46,446 nt of DNA from a virus, in IMG/VR virus record IMGVR_UViG_3300043436_001506, positions 1 to 46,446 of that record, one strand, 5' to 3'. Each line of letters opens with the position of its first letter. Positions within the stretch are counted from its first letter, which is position 1. Below, one piece after another: positions 43,421 to 46,446 of the stretch. The translations under genes were made by a program, and so were the position numbers. The notes under the pieces were generated by a model, which did not search any database, was not told the DNA's origin, and saw only the letters and a list, made by a program, of their open reading frames with translations.

Positions 43421-46342
43421 TTATTTAGTAGTAGTTGTAGTTTGTGAATTGTTTTGAGCATATGCTAACTCTGCCAACGATGCAATATTCAAAGGATCGT
43501 ACCCCATGGAATTAGCAACTGTAATAGCTCCTGTCTTCCCATCTACTTTATAATTCCTTACAAAGTTTTCAATGTACAATTTCTTTTTGCTTTCTTCCAT
43601 ATTGTACACTGCACGTTTCTTACTTGCAGAAGCAATCAATGCTTGACGTTGTGCAGTAACTGCATCATCCGCACCTGCAATCAAAGTATTGTATACTCTA
43701 TCCAAAGATTGCATATCGTAAACATCTTCTTGCCAACGAGCATGTGCATTGGCTTGGTCTGTTGCTGCTCTTTGTTGACCGTCAAAGTTTTGTTTCTCCG
43801 AATACAACTTTTGTTTTGCACCTAAAGTAGCAATCAAAGCTGCATTGGGATCTGCTCCTGCATTCATTGCTGCCATGTATGAATTGTCAACATCTTGGAG
43901 TTGAGGTTGAATATTCAAAGTCTGAGGCATCAAGTAGGGAGCATTGTAATCCATTGGAGCATATGGGAACATTTGACTATTAGCCATTCCATAAATATCA
44001 GGAGCTAATTGAGGATAGTCAAAAGGTGCCTTTGTGTATTGTCCTGTAGGTGCAGCTGTAACTTTCTTATCGTAGTCGTTACCTTTGTCTGTAGTTTTTC
44101 CTGGTGTTACTGGAGGTTTATTTGGCTTTATGGGTTCTTCATCCTCAAATGCACTTAACTGTCCAATTGTAGTATTTCCTCCCCAAGCATCTACAGGAGA
44201 TATAGGAAGATTCATCCACATATGGTCAGCAAGTCCTTCGGGTGCAATTCTAAATCCACGAAGCATATCTACAGACTTTCCTTTTTGTACTTTCTTAACT
44301 GCACCAAATGCTTTGTAAGCAGCTTGGTACTGTTTAGTGTAGTCTAGATTCATCTCATCAGAATCTAAAGTGTATCCTGTAATTTCGCCTTTAGCATTTT
44401 TAACAGGTTTAGGTTGACTCTTTAACCAAGGAATACTAGTAGAAGCTTTCCCATCAGCTACATCTTTAAGATACTGAGCAGACTCAACATAGTCTTTAAA
44501 CAACTTAACAGTTTTTTTCTGCTTCTCGTTATCGTCCATAGATCTATCTAACTCAGGGTTAAATAGAGCGTCTTCCATGTTGATGCCTTTATAGAAATTT
44601 CTCATTGCAACCAATGAGTTATTTCCACCTTCCATAATGTCAACCAACTGGTTAGCATCACTAACCATTAGTTTATTATCTCCAATTTGAAGTTTGTAGG
44701 CTGACAATAATGTAGGATTCAATTCATTTCCATACTCATTTAATCTGTTTCTAACTAACTTAAAAACATTTCCTCCGTATTGGTCTCTTAAGAGTTTTCC
44801 TTTATTGTCTCCTTGTCCTTCTACAAATATTTTTCGCCCATCAGGCAATGTTTTGTAACTTAATGAATTCTCATCTAAAGCGTTAGTGTTTCCTACAGTT
44901 CCTGCTGAACTAGCATCTGCTTCAGTGACACCTGCTATTTCTGAAGCGGTATTTGGAGTAGAAGCATTGTTTCCAGATAACAGACTTCCTGGATTAGGAT
45001 TTGCTTGTGCTGCTGCTTTATTACTTTCTGCAGCTTTGACTCTTTCCTGTATCTGTTTAGTTAATTCGTCACCTGCGTCTGCCTGTGCACTTATATCCAT
45101 AGCACCCTGCATGTACTCAGGTGCAGTATTTAAAGCAGCACTTTCATTAGAGTATCCAGGGTTATTAAACATACCTTGGTTTAGGTAGTATTGTTTTTGT
45201 TGTTCAGGAGTCAAAACCATAGAAGCATTAGGTCCAAAGGTTTGAGGTTGATTTACATTAAACAACCCTTTTTGTCCTTTCCTAATACTTTCAGGTTCCA
45301 TCTCTCCATTAGAGTTACCATTGAGTACTTGTTGAATCTGAAACAACTCTTGGAGTTTTTTCATATTCCTATCCATCATAACTTCCGCAGTAGTTCTATC
45401 TACAGACTTACTATGAGGATTCTCAAGAATATCCTTGTATTTAGTTATGTTAAACTTTTTTGCTTCTTGTGCAAAAGTGTTTTTTAATCCTGGAACTTTC
45501 AAGTGGTCAGAGAATACAATAGTACCTTCAGGCAAAACAAAGTCTTCTCCACCTTGTGAGTGCTTCTTTCCTCCTACTACATAACTATCCATGTTTGGCA
45601 ACATGAACATCTCACCTCTTTCTAACTCAGCTTCTTCAGCACCAGACGACGTTCCCGTGCGAATCTGTGCACCTTGTTTAGCATAAATTACACTTTGACT
45701 TCCTGGTCTTCCCATATACTCATATTCATTAGGCATGTACCTTGGTTTGTCATTAAGGTCTTGGATACGTTTATTAACATCCTGTCTACCTTGTACATCA
45801 TCGTAAATTCCTTTTACTGCAGAAGTAAGACCTACACCTGTACGTACATAGTTTCTCCAATCTACATCTTCATTAGTTTTTTTAGATTCTGTAGTAGACT
45901 TTAATTTTTCTACAGTTTCAGGATTCTGGAATGGTTGTATTACTTTAGGAGTAGATGTAAGAACTTCTGTTTCTTGAAGAATTTGATCTTGATTACGAAT
46001 ATCATTAACATCTTGTCCTGCTGTTAAATCAGGAATTCCTGTAATTCCGTAACTATTAGCTATTTGAAAATCTTCTGAAGACATTGGAAATGCTTCACGC
46101 ATTGCCTTAATTTCTTCTGGAGTATATTTCTTTTGAGGAGTTACCTTTAAAGGATACTTACTAAAGTATGCTTGTTGACTTGCTAACTTTTCCTCAAACT
46201 CTTTAGTTCTGTCAGTAACCATATCTGACAAAGTCCTGCCCTCTAGTTGGTCTGTTGGATTAGTTACTACAGGTTGAGTCTGGTACTTCTTCTTAAAAAG
46301 TTCCGTCTTTAGACCCTTAACTCTATTTTTTCCAGTATTCAT
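43421..46342 (-). CDS. Cysteine-free virion protein with conserved HSQGG segment (973 aa)
   Basis: About residues 232-282 hold AELERGEMFMLPN, GGKKHSQGGEDFVLPEGT and VFSDHLKVPG. I recall this 'E-x-G-E...H-S-x-G-G...LP-x-G-T-x-V-F-S' segment from many crAss-like and other Bacteroidota phage proteins, where its function is unknown. Around it are helical regions, a low-complexity Asn/Ala/Ser part (about 400-490), a Pro-rich part (770-860) and a helical C-terminal domain ending in a Thr tail. No cysteine is found. It is the first gene of the giant operon behind the promoter at 46404-46433 and is likely a virion protein. Confidence 0.75.
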   Translation of the reverse strand: MNTGKNRVKGLKTELFKKKYQTQPVVTNPTDQLEGRTLSDMVTDRTKEFEEKLASQQAYFSKYPLKVTPQKKYTPEEIKAMREAFPMSSEDFQIANSYGITGIPDLTAGQDVNDIRNQDQILQETEVLTSTPKVIQPFQNPETVEKLKSTTESKKTNEDVDWRNYVRTGVGLTSAVKGIYDDVQGRQDVNKRIQDLNDKPRYMPNEYEYMGRPGSQSVIYAKQGAQIRTGTSSGAEEAELERGEMFMLPNMDSYVVGGKKHSQGGEDFVLPEGTIVFSDHLKVPGLKNTFAQEAKKFNITKYKDILENPHSKSVDRTTAEVMMDRNMKKLQELFQIQQVLNGNSNGEMEPESIRKGQKGLFNVNQPQTFGPNASMVLTPEQQKQYYLNQGMFNNPGYSNESAALNTAPEYMQGAMDISAQADAGDELTKQIQERVKAAESNKAAAQANPNPGSLLSGNNASTPNTASEIAGVTEADASSAGTVGNTNALDENSLSYKTLPDGRKIFVEGQGDNKGKLLRDQYGGNVFKLVRNRLNEYGNELNPTLLSAYKLQIGDNKLMVSDANQLVDIMEGGNNSLVAMRNFYKGINMEDALFNPELDRSMDDNEKQKKTVKLFKDYVESAQYLKDVADGKASTSIPWLKSQPKPVKNAKGEITGYTLDSDEMNLDYTKQYQAAYKAFGAVKKVQKGKSVDMLRGFRIAPEGLADHMWMNLPISPVDAWGGNTTIGQLSAFEDEEPIKPNKPPVTPGKTTDKGNDYDKKVTAAPTGQYTKAPFDYPQLAPDIYGMANSQMFPYAPMDYNAPYLMPQTLNIQPQLQDVDNSYMAAMNAGADPNAALIATLGAKQKLYSEKQNFDGQQRAATDQANAHARWQEDVYDMQSLDRVYNTLIAGADDAVTAQRQALIASASKKRAVYNMEESKKKLYIENFVRNYKVDGKTGAITVANSMGYDPLNIASLAELAYAQNNSQTTTTTK

Positions 46343-46403
46343 TAACTTAAAATATTAATTAACTTTAGAAGTTAAGTATACTTGCACTTAAAAAGTTTAA
46401 ATA

Positions 46404-46433
46404 CAAATATACTCTATTGTCAAGAAAAATCAA
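46404..46433 (-). promoter_or_regulatory. Bacteroidota-type promoter of the giant virion-gene operon
   Basis: On the minus strand TTG (46433-46431), exactly 19 bases, then TATATTTG (46411-46404). It leaves an AT-rich leader of about 57 bases before the ATG of the 973-aa gene. Nothing else is seen between this gene and the right edge. Confidence 0.75.
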
Positions 46434-46446
46434 GCCTTACTTAGCC

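Noticed and set aside
1-46446. tRNA genes, CRISPR arrays, insertion sequences or integrase
   Set aside because: None was recognised on reading; gaps between genes are too short to hold them, apart from the regulatory regions listed.

Overview
The window is part of a double-stranded DNA phage genome that infects a Bacteroidota host and looks crAss-like (Crassvirales / Cellulophaga phage phi14:2-like). Three observations support this. First, a block of co-directional giant genes encodes proteins of 2625, 2323 and 2149 residues. Second, the 2323-residue protein carries a DxDxD catalytic signature (D-Y-D-I-D) in a context expected of the single-chain crAss-like phage RNA polymerase. Third, the promoters read as the Bacteroidota type, TTG-N19-TAnnTTTG. 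No tRNA, CRISPR array or insertion sequence was recognised. The assignment rests on reading motifs, not on a database search.

Layout. (1) Plus strand, 1-8400: a tightly packed early operon for replication, recombination and nucleotide metabolism. It holds a DUF932 protein, a NinG-like nuclease, a family A DNA polymerase with 3'-5' exonuclease, a YubB/Api92-like protein, a possible NinB-like protein, a dATP/dGTP diphosphohydrolase-like protein and a PD-(D/E)XK nuclease, with several small unknowns, ending in a hairpin terminator. (2) 8448-9926: one short minus-strand gene diverges from a dCMP deaminase, GroES-like and unknown-gene cluster across a compact divergent promoter with a palindrome. 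(3) Plus strand, 10040-14857: three tail-fibre/adhesin-like genes and two small genes, ending at a strong terminator that faces the minus-strand module. (4) Minus strand, read from 46342 down to 14900: two cysteine-free structural proteins (973 and 569 aa), then the 2625-aa protein (PD-(D/E)XK domain near its C-terminus), the 2323-aa RNA polymerase, a 198-aa small protein, the 2149-aa protein (HExxH zincin-like), a 969-aa virion protein, and a lysis cassette of holin, two overlapping spanin-like genes, a secreted DNA/RNA nuclease and a 96-aa unknown.

The most striking pattern is in the giant block. The four consecutive proteins of 2625, 2323, 198 and 2149 residues (7295 residues together) contain, by my reading, only six cysteines. 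Each cysteine lies within five residues of a chain end, and only at ends that face a neighbouring gene: tail of 2625 / head of 2323, tail of 2323 / head of 198, tail of 198 / head of 2149. The outer ends of the series have none, and the two upstream proteins (973 and 569 aa) have no cysteine at all, whereas the 667-aa DNA polymerase of the same phage has about 17. The tails are flexible and acidic, and the heads are short and basic. I infer a possible head-to-tail linkage (disulfide, metal or other thiol chemistry) joining virion cargo proteins, including the RNA polymerase, in gene order.

How the parts may work together (inference): in crAss-like phages the giant proteins are virion cargo delivered into the cell, where the packaged polymerase transcribes early genes. 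Here the late block and several accessory genes carry host-type promoters, while no such promoter was noticed inside the early operon, which would fit two transcription systems in sequence.
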